Assembly (NCBI GenBank): GCA_945872825.1
Contig: CAMCBD010000024.1
Location: 1 to 34,565 of the forward strand
DNA: 34,565 bases
From: Nitrosomonas ureae
GTDB taxonomy: Bacteria; Pseudomonadota; Gammaproteobacteria; Burkholderiales; Nitrosomonadaceae
Direction of reading: 5' to 3'
The notes beneath the pieces are model-generated. The model was not told where the DNA came from and made no database searches. It saw only the letters and a program-made list of their open reading frames with translations. The position numbers and the translations under genes were made by a program. Shown here piece after piece: positions 26,325 to 34,565 of this stretch. Each line of letters opens with the position of its first letter. The first letter of the stretch is position 1.

Positions 26325-28877
26325 TTACAACCAAACCATCATGCCCATTTCCAGTGGATGGGACAGTAACGAATGACAGGGATAAATTCGAATGTAATAT
26401 TCCTGCTTACCACACAATTCTGGTGTTAACCGGAGTTCAAAAATATGCTCGTCTGAATCCTTTGTGCCTGTATATTCAAACTTGAAATGATTAAAGTTGC
26501 TTAATCGGGTTCTTTTATACTGGCGATGCATCAGTAGCTCTACGATGACATCCTCCGGTTCCAAATTGTTCAGTCTGGCAGCCACCTTAAAATTCAACGC
26601 TTCACTAAAATGCGTGCGTTCAGAGGGAATGTCTAACCGGCGCAGTGTTACGCCACGCCAAGCGTTTCTTATTTTGGCTTTCCATGCAGCAATATTTTTT
26701 GCGCCAGAAAAATTATTTGCTGCGTATTGCATGCCTTTGTTGCTGGCTGAGCGATAGAATTTCGTTACGTATTCATCGACCATGCGGGTAGAGTTATAAC
26801 GGGGCAGTAGTGACATCATCGAATGTTTGGCCATTCTTACCCATTCAGGCGAATAGCCGAGTTTGCCATAATTGTAATAGAGTGGAACGACCTGATCTTG
26901 CAGGATTTCATACAGCGCGCGGCTTTCTTCTTTGTCGCGTAGCACGCCCTCCATATCTCTCGGACCCGGTTTGATCGCCCAGCCATTTTTGCCGTCGTAG
27001 CCTTCTCCCCACCAGCCATCCAATACACTCAGGTTAATGGCACCGTTAATGCCTGCTTTCATGCCCGATGTGCCACTGGCTTCGAGCGGGTAGATCGGGT
27101 TGTTAAGCCAAACATCTACGCCGGCAACTAAGCGGCGGGCGAGTCGTAAATCATAGCCTTCAATTAATAAGAGCCGTCCTTCAAATTCTGGGAATTGTGC
27201 AATCTGACTGATTCTCCGGATGACATCCTGACCCGGCACATCGGCTGGGTGTGCCTTGCCGGCAAAGATCAGCAACACAGGGCGATCTTGATCCAGGATA
27301 ATTTTCCGCAACCAGTCGAGGTTTTCGAATAGTAAAGCGGCGCGCTTATACGTGGCGAATCGGCGTGCAAAGCCCAATGTCAGTACGTTTGGATTGATGG
27401 GATCAACAAACTTCAGTAGCCGGTCAAGATGGGCTTCAGAGCCATGATTTCTGGTGTTTTGATCAGTGATGCGCGAACGGATGCCGTGAAACATTTGCGA
27501 TTTTAACGATTGACGTACGCTCCAGAATAAATGATCGGGTATGGCATTAATACCTGACCAATAGCCGGTATCGCACATTTTATTGCGCCATTCATGACCG
27601 AGATAACGATCAAACAGATCAGACCATTCCTGCGCCAGGAAAGTTGGCACGTGAACACCATTCGTAATATAGGAGATCGGGTTTTCCTCCGGTTCAATCT
27701 GTGGCCACAAATCCCGGCAGATATTTGCTGATACGTCGCCGTGTATTTTGCTGACACCATTGTGTGTGCGTGAACCGTGGATCGCCAGTGCTGTCATGTT
27801 GAAGTCAGGGCTTTCGGATACATGGCCAAGTGACAGAAATTCTTCGCGTGTAATGTTGAGATTCTGATAAAAGCTGGCAAAATAAGTTTGCATCATCTCT
27901 GCACTAAAATGATCATGTCCGGCAGGTACCGCAGTATGCGTTGTGAATACAGTATTAACGGCCACACTCTCCAGCGCACTGGCAAAATCAAGTCCTTGCT
28001 CCACCAGATTGTGAATGCGCTCGAGAATCATAAAAGCAGCATGACCTTCGTTGATATGCCACACAGTCGGTTTGATGCCAAGCGCTTGGAGTGCACGTAC
28101 ACCGCCGATACCCAGAATAATCTCCTGTTCAATCCGCATGGTTCGGTCACCCCCATACAGGTTGTGCGTGATATAGCGGTCTTGTGGAGAATTTTCCGGT
28201 AAGTCGGTATCGAGCAGATAAAGTGTGACGTGGCCGATTTTTGCCTGCCATATTTTTGCAACGATGGTGCGTTGCGGCAATGCCACTTCGATTTGTACAC
28301 TTGAACCATCCTTGTGCAAGACCGGCGTGACTGGCAGATCCTCAAAATCCGAGATGGTGTAGGTAACCTGTTGATTGCCCAAACTATCGATTGTCTGAGA
28401 AAAATATCCTTGGCGATAGAGCAAGCCAATCGCTACGAATGGCAAGTGTAAATCGCTGGCTGCTTTACAGTGGTCTCCAGCCAGGATGCCCAGGCCGCCG
28501 GAATAAATCGGTAAACTTTCATGAAAACCAAATTCGAAACAAAAATAGGCAACCTGATCTTGTGGGCCTAAGTGCCCCGCATAATCCTGCGATGATGCAT
28601 CATGATAGGAATCATAAGTGGATAGGATGCTATTGTAGGTCGCGAGGAAAACCCGGTCTTCCGTTGCTTTCAGCAGTGCCGATTCATCCACGCGTTTAAG
28701 AAATGCCTTGGGATTATGTCCTACTGCTTTCCATAAATGCGGATCCAGGCGGGAAAAAAGCGTGCGCGTGGCACGATCCCAGCTATACCAGAGATTGTTA
28801 GCCAGTTCTTCCAGACGCTTAAGACGCGGTGGTATTTTAGGATTGACGGTAATGGTGAAAGCAGTTCTCGAAAACAT
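26325..28877 (-). CDS. glgP: Alpha-glucan (glycogen/maltodextrin) phosphorylase
   Basis: Releases glucose-1-phosphate from the ends of storage glucans. 850 residues, the shorter GT35 class typical of bacteria and archaea (the alpha-glucan phosphorylase TIGR02094 type). The N-terminus RLEELANNLWYSWDRATRTLF is the DUF3417-like start of this class. Catalytic parts: ICFEFGFHES-like YFCFEFGFHESLPIYSGGLGILAGDH, VWHINEGHAAF, LGFARRFATYKRA, and EASGTSGMKAGINGAINLSV with the PLP lysine near residue 605. An AAGGAGAG precedes the ATG. Followed by the VOC gene and preceded by glk on the same strand, so a glycogen-use group. Confidence 0.94.
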   Translation of the reverse strand: MFSRTAFTITVNPKIPPRLKRLEELANNLWYSWDRATRTLFSRLDPHLWKAVGHNPKAFLKRVDESALLKATEDRVFLATYNSILSTYDSYHDASSQDYAGHLGPQDQVAYFCFEFGFHESLPIYSGGLGILAGDHCKAASDLHLPFVAIGLLYRQGYFSQTIDSLGNQQVTYTISDFEDLPVTPVLHKDGSSVQIEVALPQRTIVAKIWQAKIGHVTLYLLDTDLPENSPQDRYITHNLYGGDRTMRIEQEIILGIGGVRALQALGIKPTVWHINEGHAAFMILERIHNLVEQGLDFASALESVAVNTVFTTHTAVPAGHDHFSAEMMQTYFASFYQNLNITREEFLSLGHVSESPDFNMTALAIHGSRTHNGVSKIHGDVSANICRDLWPQIEPEENPISYITNGVHVPTFLAQEWSDLFDRYLGHEWRNKMCDTGYWSGINAIPDHLFWSVRQSLKSQMFHGIRSRITDQNTRNHGSEAHLDRLLKFVDPINPNVLTLGFARRFATYKRAALLFENLDWLRKIILDQDRPVLLIFAGKAHPADVPGQDVIRRISQIAQFPEFEGRLLLIEGYDLRLARRLVAGVDVWLNNPIYPLEASGTSGMKAGINGAINLSVLDGWWGEGYDGKNGWAIKPGPRDMEGVLRDKEESRALYEILQDQVVPLYYNYGKLGYSPEWVRMAKHSMMSLLPRYNSTRMVDEYVTKFYRSASNKGMQYAANNFSGAKNIAAWKAKIRNAWRGVTLRRLDIPSERTHFSEALNFKVAARLNNLEPEDVIVELLMHRQYKRTRLSNFNHFKFEYTGTKDSDEHIFELRLTPELCGKQEYYIRIYPCHSLLSHPLEMGMMVWL

Positions 28878-28965
28878 GATGACTCTCCTTGATGAGATTT
28901 ATTTTTGTAAGATAGCTAATTCATTGCGTTGAGGAATGGGATGGAGTCTTGAAACCGTCAAATTT

Positions 28966-29973
28966 TTAATCCAGACTATTGAGCAGATTATGTGCCTCTT
29001 GTTTGGCACCGAGCAAGCTGATTTCAGTATTTGTGATGACATGCACGGGAATTTCATTCATTAATGCAGAAAATCGTCCTTTGTCTCGAAATGCGCGCAT
29101 AAAGCCACCTGAGCTTAATATATTAATAATCTGAGGGGCAATGCCGCCCGCTATGTAAACGCCACCCCGGCATAATCCAGCCAGCACCAGATTACCTGCG
29201 TAGGCACCATAAATCTCAGCAAATAAATCCAATGATTTGATCGCGATCGGGTGTTTGCGGGTCTGGGCCAGTGCGGTTATGGTGGCGCCACTGTCTTCCT
29301 CAAGAATAATCGGTGCTAAATCTGAAGCTATCGCAGCATTCATTTGCAGGAAATTAAAAATATTGGTTAATCCGGATCCGGATAGCAAACGTTCTACCGA
29401 TACATGGCCAAATTGATGGTGTAATGCTTTGATCAAATGAATCTGCAATTCATTGGCCGGTGCAAAATCCATATGACCTGCCTCAGTCGGCAATGCGAAA
29501 TAGCGGCCTTCCAGCCAGGTAACCCAGGCCACGCCCATCCCTGTGCCCGCACCCAGTACGACACGCATCGCTTGCGCATGGGCTTGCCCTGTTTGTAATG
29601 TTATCAAGTCGTTTGGTGGCAGGCTTTCAATCGCCAATGCGGCCGCTTCAAAATCATTGATGAGCTTGACAACGGGAATAGAAAATTCATACGAAATGCC
29701 AGTGCTACTTATTTGCCAGGGTAAATTGGTTACTTTTGTTTGCTGTGCAACGATAGGTCCTGCGATTGCAAAGCAAGCTGCTACCGGATGATTTGCTGTT
29801 TCGGTTCGATTCAGGAAGTCTCTTAGCATGTCAGAGAAAGTTATAAAAGCGGTGCTGTCATAACGATAGGTGAATAGCTGATGCATCTCTCTATCCCTTA
29901 TTTCAACCAATTGCAGAATGGTTTTGGTGCCACCAATGTCGCCACAAATAAGCTGTTTGTTCAAGGTTATCAA
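28966..29973 (-). CDS. glk: Glucokinase
   Basis: Phosphorylates glucose with ATP in the cytosol. 335 residues, the Glk (PF02685) type. Motifs: LICGDIGGTKT phosphate loop at the start, ACFAIAGPI, LINDFEAAALAIESL with the catalytic Asp, VLGAGTGMGVAWV, PTEAGHMDFAP, and the C-terminal GGVYIAGGIAPQI adenosine site. Starts with TTG 29973; another TTG three codons later is equally possible, and no strong ribosome site decides. It lies 88 bp upstream of glgP on the same strand, so glucose and glucose-1-phosphate from storage glucan can be passed on to central metabolism. Confidence 0.93.
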   Translation of the reverse strand: MITLNKQLICGDIGGTKTILQLVEIRDREMHQLFTYRYDSTAFITFSDMLRDFLNRTETANHPVAACFAIAGPIVAQQTKVTNLPWQISSTGISYEFSIPVVKLINDFEAAALAIESLPPNDLITLQTGQAHAQAMRVVLGAGTGMGVAWVTWLEGRYFALPTEAGHMDFAPANELQIHLIKALHHQFGHVSVERLLSGSGLTNIFNFLQMNAAIASDLAPIILEEDSGATITALAQTRKHPIAIKSLDLFAEIYGAYAGNLVLAGLCRGGVYIAGGIAPQIINILSSGGFMRAFRDKGRFSALMNEIPVHVITNTEISLLGAKQEAHNLLNSLD

Positions 29974-30172
29974 TCCAGGAATTTTCTAGGAAGCTTGCTT
30001 AAAAACTGGTGCGTGCATCAGTACCCAAGCAATAGTATACATCGATAGATATGTTTTCATTGTCTTTGCTACTGTTTGACATACAATTGGATACTCAGTA
30101 CATTTTTTCAGAAATTGGAAAGAATTGATTTCTCAACCGATAATTTTTTAAAGTGTTTTTATTGAATACATT

Positions 30173-31693
30173 ATGGCCGAACCATTGATCATCGCTAAAA
30201 CAAGCAAAGCTGACTTGGCGCTTCTGCCCGCAATGGCAACACGCCATGGCTGCATTACTGGCGCAACCGGTACCGGTAAGACGGTTACTTTGCAGAAATT
30301 GGCAGAGCATTTCTCCAGTATCGGTGTGCCAGTATTTATGGCGGATGTTAAAGGCGATTTGACGGGTATTTGTAAACCCGGGTCGTTGTCCGGAAAAGTA
30401 AAAGCACGTGTGGATCTGTTAAAACTGGATTTTCCGGAATGGCAAGGTTTTCCAGTGACTTTGTGGGATGTACTCCAGGAAAACGGTCATCCGTTACGTG
30501 CGACGATTTCTGATATGGGGCCGCTGCTGCTGGCACGTTTGCTGAATCTGAGTGAAACACAGGAAGGCGTCCTCGCATTGGTTTTTAAAGTGGCCGATGA
30601 CCATGGTCTGTTGTTACTCGATCTGAAGGATTTGCGCGCATTATTGCAATTTGTCGGTGACAATGCCGACAAATTCAGAACACAGTACGGCAATGTTTCA
30701 TCCGCTTCAATCGGTGCAATTCAGCGCAGCTTGTTGCAAATAGAAAAGCAGGGCGGGGACAAGTTCTTTGGTGAGCCGATGCTCAATATCGAGGATTTAA
30801 TGCAGACTATCGATGGCAAAGGGGTCATCAATATTCTGGCCGCTGATAAGTTGTTAAATTCGCCGCGGTTGTACAGTACGTACTTGCTCTGGATGCTGTC
30901 TGAATTGTATGAAAATTTGCCGGAAACCGGTGATCGTGAAAAACCTAAACTGGTATTCTTTTTTGACGAAGCGCATTTGTTGTTTAGCATGGCATCTCCT
31001 GCTTTGCTGGAGAAGATCGAACAAGTTGTGAGGTTGATTCGCTCCAAAAGTGTAGGGGTTTTTTTCGTCACGCAAAACCCGTTTGATATCCCGGAAAAAG
31101 TATTAACGCAACTGGGTAATCGCATCCAGCACGCGTTGCGCGCATTCACGCCGCGTGACCAGAAAGCAGTGAATGCTATCGCTGAAACCATGCGGCCTAA
31201 TCCGAAACTGAATGTCAAGCAAGCCATTCTTGAGCTTTCCGTTGGTGAAGCGCTGATCTCTTTTCTCGATTCTGATGGATCGCCGACAGTCACCGAGCGC
31301 GCTTTTATATTGCCTCCCGTTAGCCAGATTGGCCCGATCACACCAGAGGAACGAAAACAACTGATGCAATCCTCGCTTGTGGCTGGTGTGTATGAACAGG
31401 AAATTGACCGGGAAAGTGCTTTCGAATTATTGCAGGCACGGACTGGTGCTGAAAATATAATTGACAGTCCACTCAAGTCTGGGGATTCCGCGAATCTGAG
31501 GAAACCGGCGGGGGAGGGAATTTTGGGAGATCTGGGCGATTTGCTATTAGGTTCATCCGGGAAACGTGGCGGACGCCGCGAAGGGGTGATTGACGCCTTT
31601 GCAAAGAGTGCAGCCCGTTCGGTGGGCTCATCCATTGCGCGTGAAATTACCCGCGGTTTGCTGGGGTCATTATTAGGCCAGAAACGGCGCTAG
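30173..31693 (+). CDS. HerA-like ATPase (DUF853, YjgR type)
   Basis: 506 residues. Walker A GATGTGKT at residues 30-37, with an unusual near-N-terminal place; Walker [13 protein letters not shown] at about 258-269; and the [33 protein letters not shown] segment, with an arginine finger candidate, matches the HerA/FtsK-like motor class. Other family landmarks: [12 protein letters not shown] and NILAADKL. The C-terminus has a glycine- and lysine-rich tail ([12 protein letters not shown]) and a short hydrophobic end. In E. coli the relative is YjgR; its job is not firmly known. It stands alone on the plus strand, divergent from glk. Confidence 0.88.
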   Translation: MAEPLIIAKTSKADLALLPAMATRHGCITGATGTGKTVTLQKLAEHFSSIGVPVFMADVKGDLTGICKPGSLSGKVKARVDLLKLDFPEWQGFPVTLWDVLQENGHPLRATISDMGPLLLARLLNLSETQEGVLALVFKVADDHGLLLLDLKDLRALLQFVGDNADKFRTQYGNVSSASIGAIQRSLLQIEKQGGDKFFGEPMLNIEDLMQTIDGKGVINILAADKLLNSPRLYSTYLLWMLSELYENLPETGDREKPKLVFFFDEAHLLFSMASPALLEKIEQVVRLIRSKSVGVFFVTQNPFDIPEKVLTQLGNRIQHALRAFTPRDQKAVNAIAETMRPNPKLNVKQAILELSVGEALISFLDSDGSPTVTERAFILPPVSQIGPITPEERKQLMQSSLVAGVYEQEIDRESAFELLQARTGAENIIDSPLKSGDSANLRKPAGEGILGDLGDLLLGSSGKRGGRREGVIDAFAKSAARSVGSSIAREITRGLLGSLLGQKRR

Positions 31694-31853
31694 GTAACGC
31701 ATCCCATATTAGCCATTCTGTTATGGTTAATCTGGCTGTAAATAGCAGAATAATAATATTCCACTGAAGTGTATTGATTTACTCGGTTATCACAGAATTA
31801 ATAATAGGTGCAGTCTTGTAAGCCAAATCTGAGAAACTCATTGATTTATAACC
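31694..31853. other. Intergenic region between the HerA-like gene and the ParB-like gene
   Basis: 160 bp; no hairpin or promoter was recognised with confidence. Confidence 0.4.
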
Positions 31854-32225
31854 ATGGCAAAGAAAACAGAAATTAACTGGCTAAGCGAGTCGGAAGCACA
31901 TAATTATCCGGCGGCTTTGTCTTATTTGTGCTTGATTTACGATGAGCAAACAGCTATTCGTTATGTGGATAGTCTAAAACAGGCAGTAATTTCAGAGTTT
32001 AAAGCCAAGGATATTTTTAGAGCATCCAATTTATCGTTGCTTGGGATAAGTAATACGCAGGTGAAGAAGAATCAACAGAAAATACAATCGGGGAATCAAT
32101 TGTCGCCTATTCTGCTGGTAAGAGATTCGGTGAATGGCAAAGTGATTGTTGCAGATGGCTATCATCGGCTTTGTGCAATTTATACTTATGACGAAGATGC
32201 CGTCATTCCGTGCAAAATTGTGTAG
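31854..32225 (+). CDS. Small protein with a ParB/sulfiredoxin-like motif
   Basis: 123 residues. The C-terminal half (SPILLVRDSVNGKVIVADGYHRLCAIYTYDEDAVIPCKIV) has the strand-loop-helix with a DGYHRL box found in ParB N-terminal/sulfiredoxin-like nucleotide-handling folds. The N-terminal half (WLSESEAHNYPAALSYL...) is helical and not recognised. No DNA-binding helix-turn-helix is present, so it is not a full ParB. It is followed after 20 bp by a small membrane protein, so the two are probably an operon. The function is unknown. Confidence 0.6.
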   Translation: MAKKTEINWLSESEAHNYPAALSYLCLIYDEQTAIRYVDSLKQAVISEFKAKDIFRASNLSLLGISNTQVKKNQQKIQSGNQLSPILLVRDSVNGKVIVADGYHRLCAIYTYDEDAVIPCKIV

Positions 32226-32245
32226 CAAATTCAGAGGTGTGAGAT

Positions 32246-32581
32246 TTGATTGAGGATATCGATAAGGCTGATCCAACAGTAGTAATGGATGAGATTCAGC
32301 TTATACTGGCTGAAAAGCGCACTTTACTTTCCGTGATGCGGACAGGTATAGCCATATTGGCCCTTCCTTTGTCTGTTATGAGTGTGCTGGTAGCGACTTC
32401 AAGACTTTATGATGCGCCCAGTGTTCTGCATTTTTTGGTTCCACTGGGGATACTCAATATTGCTTTGGTTGTTTTAGGTGTCTATTTAATTGTTCGCTCG
32501 ATCATTCGGATTCACTTTTACGACAAGCTGCTTTACAAAATAAAACTAAAGAAAAGCGATCTTGTTGAGCTGATTGAATAA
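32246..32581 (+). CDS. Small two-helix membrane protein, DUF202-like
   Basis: 111 residues. AEKRTLLSVMRTGIAILALPLSVMSVLVA resembles the start of DUF202 (acidic/basic lead, then R-T-G before the first helix). Two transmembrane helices at about 33-52 and 66-85, then a basic tail (YKIKLKKSDL). The start is a TTG with GAGGTG upstream. Probably in one transcript with the preceding ParB-like gene. The function is unknown. Confidence 0.55.
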   Translation: MIEDIDKADPTVVMDEIQLILAEKRTLLSVMRTGIAILALPLSVMSVLVATSRLYDAPSVLHFLVPLGILNIALVVLGVYLIVRSIIRIHFYDKLLYKIKLKKSDLVELIE

Positions 32582-32999
32582 AATTAACTCAGGAAGTGAG
32601 TGATTACACTGTGATTCTCATGTTTTTTCGTGGTGCTGGTGTGTGTGGTTTTCTCATAAATTCAATGAACTGCAATTTCATCCCAGGCACCATCTTTAAT
32701 CGATCGTGATCAACCCATCTGGTTGCGACAATTTGTCACATTCCCTTTTCTTTATTTTGCCGGGATAATCCTATCTGGATTGAGCGGTTACAGTTACTGA
32801 CCAAATTATTAATTTTTGTCTATTTTAATTAGGCCCTCCTAGCTTAATAGATTGTTATGAACAGTGCAGGTTGTGTTGTATTGCAATCATAGTAAGGATC
32901 ATAACTTTACTTTCTTCCCCCTCCCCATTCCATGCCTCCCTCCCTCAAAAGCGCTTCTACTCAGGCTGGCATCGGAATGGTTTTTTTCGATCAGTGAGC
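32582..32999. other. Intergenic region, no recognised gene
   Basis: About 420 bp. It has a pyrimidine-rich stretch near 32913-32945 (CCCCCTCCCC, CCTCCCTCCCTC on the plus strand). No gene, promoter or terminator was recognised. Confidence 0.4.
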
Positions 33000-33089
33000 T
33001 GTAAAGTTAAGTATTGGTTGAGATTTCATCACGACGATCGCGGATTGGAGCAGGAAGCGGACGTCATGGGAGCAAAAGCTGCCGGATAG
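33000..33089 (+). pseudogene. Possible scrap of a DUF4157 (eCIS core-like) protein
   Basis: The last 24 codons before a TAG read VKYWLRFHHDDRGLEQEADVMGAKAAG. The D-D-x-G-L-E-x-E-A-D-V-M-G-A-K-A pattern is that of the DUF4157 domain found at the front of polymorphic toxins and eCIS-associated effectors, where it is preceded by more sequence and followed by a long protein. Here nothing recognisable stands before or after. The frame is open from 32871, but its first part is not similar to anything I know. Confidence 0.35.
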
Positions 33090-33101
33090 GTTGGAAGCAC
33101 G

Positions 33102-34049
33102 CTACCGGATAGCATGGTTTGCCAGCGCACGAAAATCACCTTCCCAGCTCTTTAGCTTGTCATGCGCATGGCGGCGCTGGGTGGCGTTGGTGCTGTTGTG
33201 CATCTGTGCTATGAAAGCGCAGTTGTATTCGGTCAGTTTCATCTGGTAGGCGCGGTAGCCGGCATCAGTAGAGCGCTCAACACGCTCGACCAATACGCGC
33301 AGTGCTGCGATGACCTGTTCGGTTTCTACCGGTTCAGCAGCCAGCCGGCGCAGTGTCAACAGTGTCTCGTGCTGACGGCGCTGGCGCTCGATCAACCAGG
33401 TTTCGGGGTCAAAAGGTGACGCTTCAATGCTGGCAGCGACCAAGCGCCGTTGCGCCTCGTCAATACTGCCGTAGAGATTCTCAATGCGTTTGATAGTGCG
33501 TTTGGTCGATGCTTCCAGTCGTTCTTCGATATTTGGTTGCAGGTGGTCGCGCCGCAGTTCTTCGTTACCCTTGCTGTAGTGTTTCTCCATGTGCTGCCAC
33601 TGTGCTTCGCCCAAACCCGGCACCAACGGTGCGCCGAGCTGCAGCATATGGTCGAACGCTGGCGCCACGGTGTTTCTCAGTTCTTCGGACCAGCCGCAAA
33701 CCTGTGCCGGTGTCACTGAGTCATCGAGCTGGTTGCGCAGCCCGGCTAGCAAAGCCGCGTATTCGGGGAGCTGTGTTTTGCGGTGCCAATCAAACCACCG
33801 GCGGATTGCCTCCTTGGCGTGCGGTGTCTGTTCGCTGCTAAAGTTCACGTAACCATCGAGCCACCACCAGACCAACTGCGGTCCTTGATCGTAACCGAGG
33901 CGCAACATACTGCAGCTGCCGAGCAGGAGCAGCAAACAGATCAATATGCCTCTCGCAAGAGACATCCGCAAGGAGTTCCACTTTGTGCTCATCGGTTGCA
34001 AATCAGAAGATGAAGGAAGGGGCTTACGATAATGCATTTGGGTTCTCAC
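33102..34049 (-). CDS. DUF6279 family lipoprotein
   Basis: 315 residues from the longest start (ATG 34049). Later ATGs at about 33992 and 33965 give a more usual lipoprotein N-terminus: a basic start, a leucine-rich helix and the lipobox LLLLGSC, with the lipidated Cys near residue 46 of the longest version. The mature part begins RLGYDQGPQLVWWWLDGYVNF and is helical and charged with a glutamate/arginine-rich second half, as in DUF6279 proteins of unknown role. No neighbour on the same strand. The start is not settled; the coordinates show the longest option. Confidence 0.7.
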   Translation of the reverse strand: MRTQMHYRKPLPSSSDLQPMSTKWNSLRMSLARGILICLLLLLGSCSMLRLGYDQGPQLVWWWLDGYVNFSSEQTPHAKEAIRRWFDWHRKTQLPEYAALLAGLRNQLDDSVTPAQVCGWSEELRNTVAPAFDHMLQLGAPLVPGLGEAQWQHMEKHYSKGNEELRRDHLQPNIEERLEASTKRTIKRIENLYGSIDEAQRRLVAASIEASPFDPETWLIERQRRQHETLLTLRRLAAEPVETEQVIAALRVLVERVERSTDAGYRAYQMKLTEYNCAFIAQMHNSTNATQRRHAHDKLKSWEGDFRALANHAIR

Positions 34050-34178
34050 GAGACAGAAACACTCCTGGTTTTTTACAGCAATAGAAATTTATATCAGTCT
34101 GGGCTAAATTGTTAGGATTAATTGCTTATAAGCGATAAGATTACTGATAATACTACCCTTTGAGCATTCATTTCAGCA
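34050..34178. other. Divergent gap between the lipoprotein and the DsbA-family gene
   Basis: About 130 bp, AT-rich, presumably with both promoters. No motif was identified. Confidence 0.35.
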
Positions 34179-34451
34179 TTGAAATCCATTCCTCGGCTTT
34201 TTTATATCCATGACCCCATGTGTAGCTGGTGCTACGCCTTTAGCCAAAGCTGGGCGGCGTTGCAGCAGGATTTGCCGCGAGATATTGAGATTGTTTATCT
34301 CGTTGGCGGGCTGGCACCGGATACCACGGAACCCATGCCGCTGGCGACGCAAGCAATGGTTCAACAGGCATGGCAGCGCATCGAGCAAACTGTCCCCGGC
34401 GTTCACTTCAATTGGGATGAAGTGGTACCGCAAAACTGGACAGGTTGTTAA
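34179..34451 (+). pseudogene. DsbA-family thiol oxidoreductase, N-terminal part cut by IS
   Basis: The native part runs to about residue 80. RLFYIHDPMCSWCYAFSQSW carries the CSWC active-site pair of the DsbA/FrnE-like group (cytosolic, no signal peptide seen), then EIVYLVGGLAPDTTEPM. The IS begins at 34418, and from there the frame reads through the IS leader (EVVPQNWTGC) to a TAA. The C-terminal helical domain and the rest of the thioredoxin fold are missing from the window, so the gene is inactive here unless rescued outside. Confidence 0.7.
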
Positions 34452-34565
34452 GCTCTGTTATGGACACTATAGAGGATCATAATCATGAGCAAGAAACGCA
34501 CACAATATTCCAGTGAATTCAAAGCAAAAATAGCGCTGGCTGCGATACGGGGCGATGAAACCATT
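34418..34565 (+). mobile_element. IS3-family insertion sequence, 5' end only (right copy)
   Basis: Exact reverse complement of positions 2-149, starting at TGAAGTGGTACCGC. The base before the TG differs between the two copies, which marks the element end. The leader and first transposase gene point out of the window. Target duplications cannot be checked, because the far ends lie outside. Confidence 0.8.
34485..34565 (+). CDS. IS3-family transposase OrfA, N-terminal fragment (right copy)
   Basis: Starts MSKKRTQYSSEFKAKIALAA like the left copy, with AGAGGA about 8 bases upstream. It runs off the right edge after 27 residues. Confidence 0.75.
   Translation, partial: MSKKRTQYSSEFKAKIALAAIRGDETI

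Noticed and set aside
26296-26334. The longer start of the VOC protein
   Set aside because: The ATG at 26295 has AAAGGAGAG right before it and gives the normal family N-terminus; the longer version would overlap glgP.
30173-32581. HerA-like ATPase and ParB-like protein as an anti-phage defence system
   Set aside because: HerA-type defence partners (nuclease such as NurA, Sir2 or DUF4297) are absent, and the DUF853 type is widespread as a stand-alone gene.
32871-32999. First part of a 72-codon plus-strand frame
   Set aside because: No ribosome site; the residues before the DUF4157-like end do not resemble a protein family and lie in a pyrimidine-rich stretch.

Overview
The window looks like a piece of chromosome from a Nitrosomonas-like betaproteobacterium. 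This is inferred from the conserved block carA-carB-greA-yhbY-rlmE-ftsH-folP-glmM, the style of the proteins, the moderate GC content and a PEP-CTERM-type exported-protein remnant; no 16S or other marker is present to prove it. No tRNA, rRNA, CRISPR array or prophage was recognised.

Layout. Both ends are the same 148 bp in inverted orientation (2-149 and 34418-34565): the 5' end of one IS3-family element, with its first transposase gene pointing out of the window on each side. Each copy cuts a gene: a membrane sensor gene on the left and a DsbA-family thioredoxin-fold gene on the right. From left to right come an FMN-binding glutamate-synthase-family gene with a one-base frameshift in an A7 tract, nadC, cysG, pstS under a triple Pho box, and the housekeeping block glmM-folP-ftsH-rlmE / yhbY / greA-carB-carA. 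Then follows an accessory region (about 16.6-25.8 kb): a multiply frameshifted PEP-CTERM/HAF-type pseudogene, an ECF sigma factor with a double-cupin anti-sigma-like partner, an FAD oxidoreductase with a small ABM monooxygenase, an exported truncated haemoglobin, and a 3-kb RTX (calcium-binding repeat) adhesin-like gene built from 501-bp super-repeats and carrying three frameshifts. The last part holds a VOC protein, glgP, glk, a HerA-like (DUF853) ATPase, two small unknown proteins, a possible DUF4157 scrap and a DUF6279 lipoprotein.

How the genes work together. nadC supplies NAD; cysG supplies siroheme; carAB supplies carbamoyl phosphate for arginine and pyrimidines; folP makes folate; glmM makes glucosamine-1-phosphate for the cell wall; ftsH, rlmE, yhbY and greA serve protein quality control, ribosome assembly and transcription. 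glgP and glk mobilise glycogen and phosphorylate glucose. The sigma/cupin/FAD-oxidase/ABM group looks like a small redox-stress module.

The most informative observation is in the RTX gene. Its super-repeat spacing is 500, 501, 502 and 503 bp in successive units, and each departure from 501 equals the indel needed to restore the reading frame. With those three indels reversed, the gene encodes exactly 1000 residues. Apparent frameshifts in the window fall only in dispensable-looking genes; none is seen in the long essential genes. This favours real gene decay or phase-variable loci, although an assembly or read error cannot be excluded from sequence alone.
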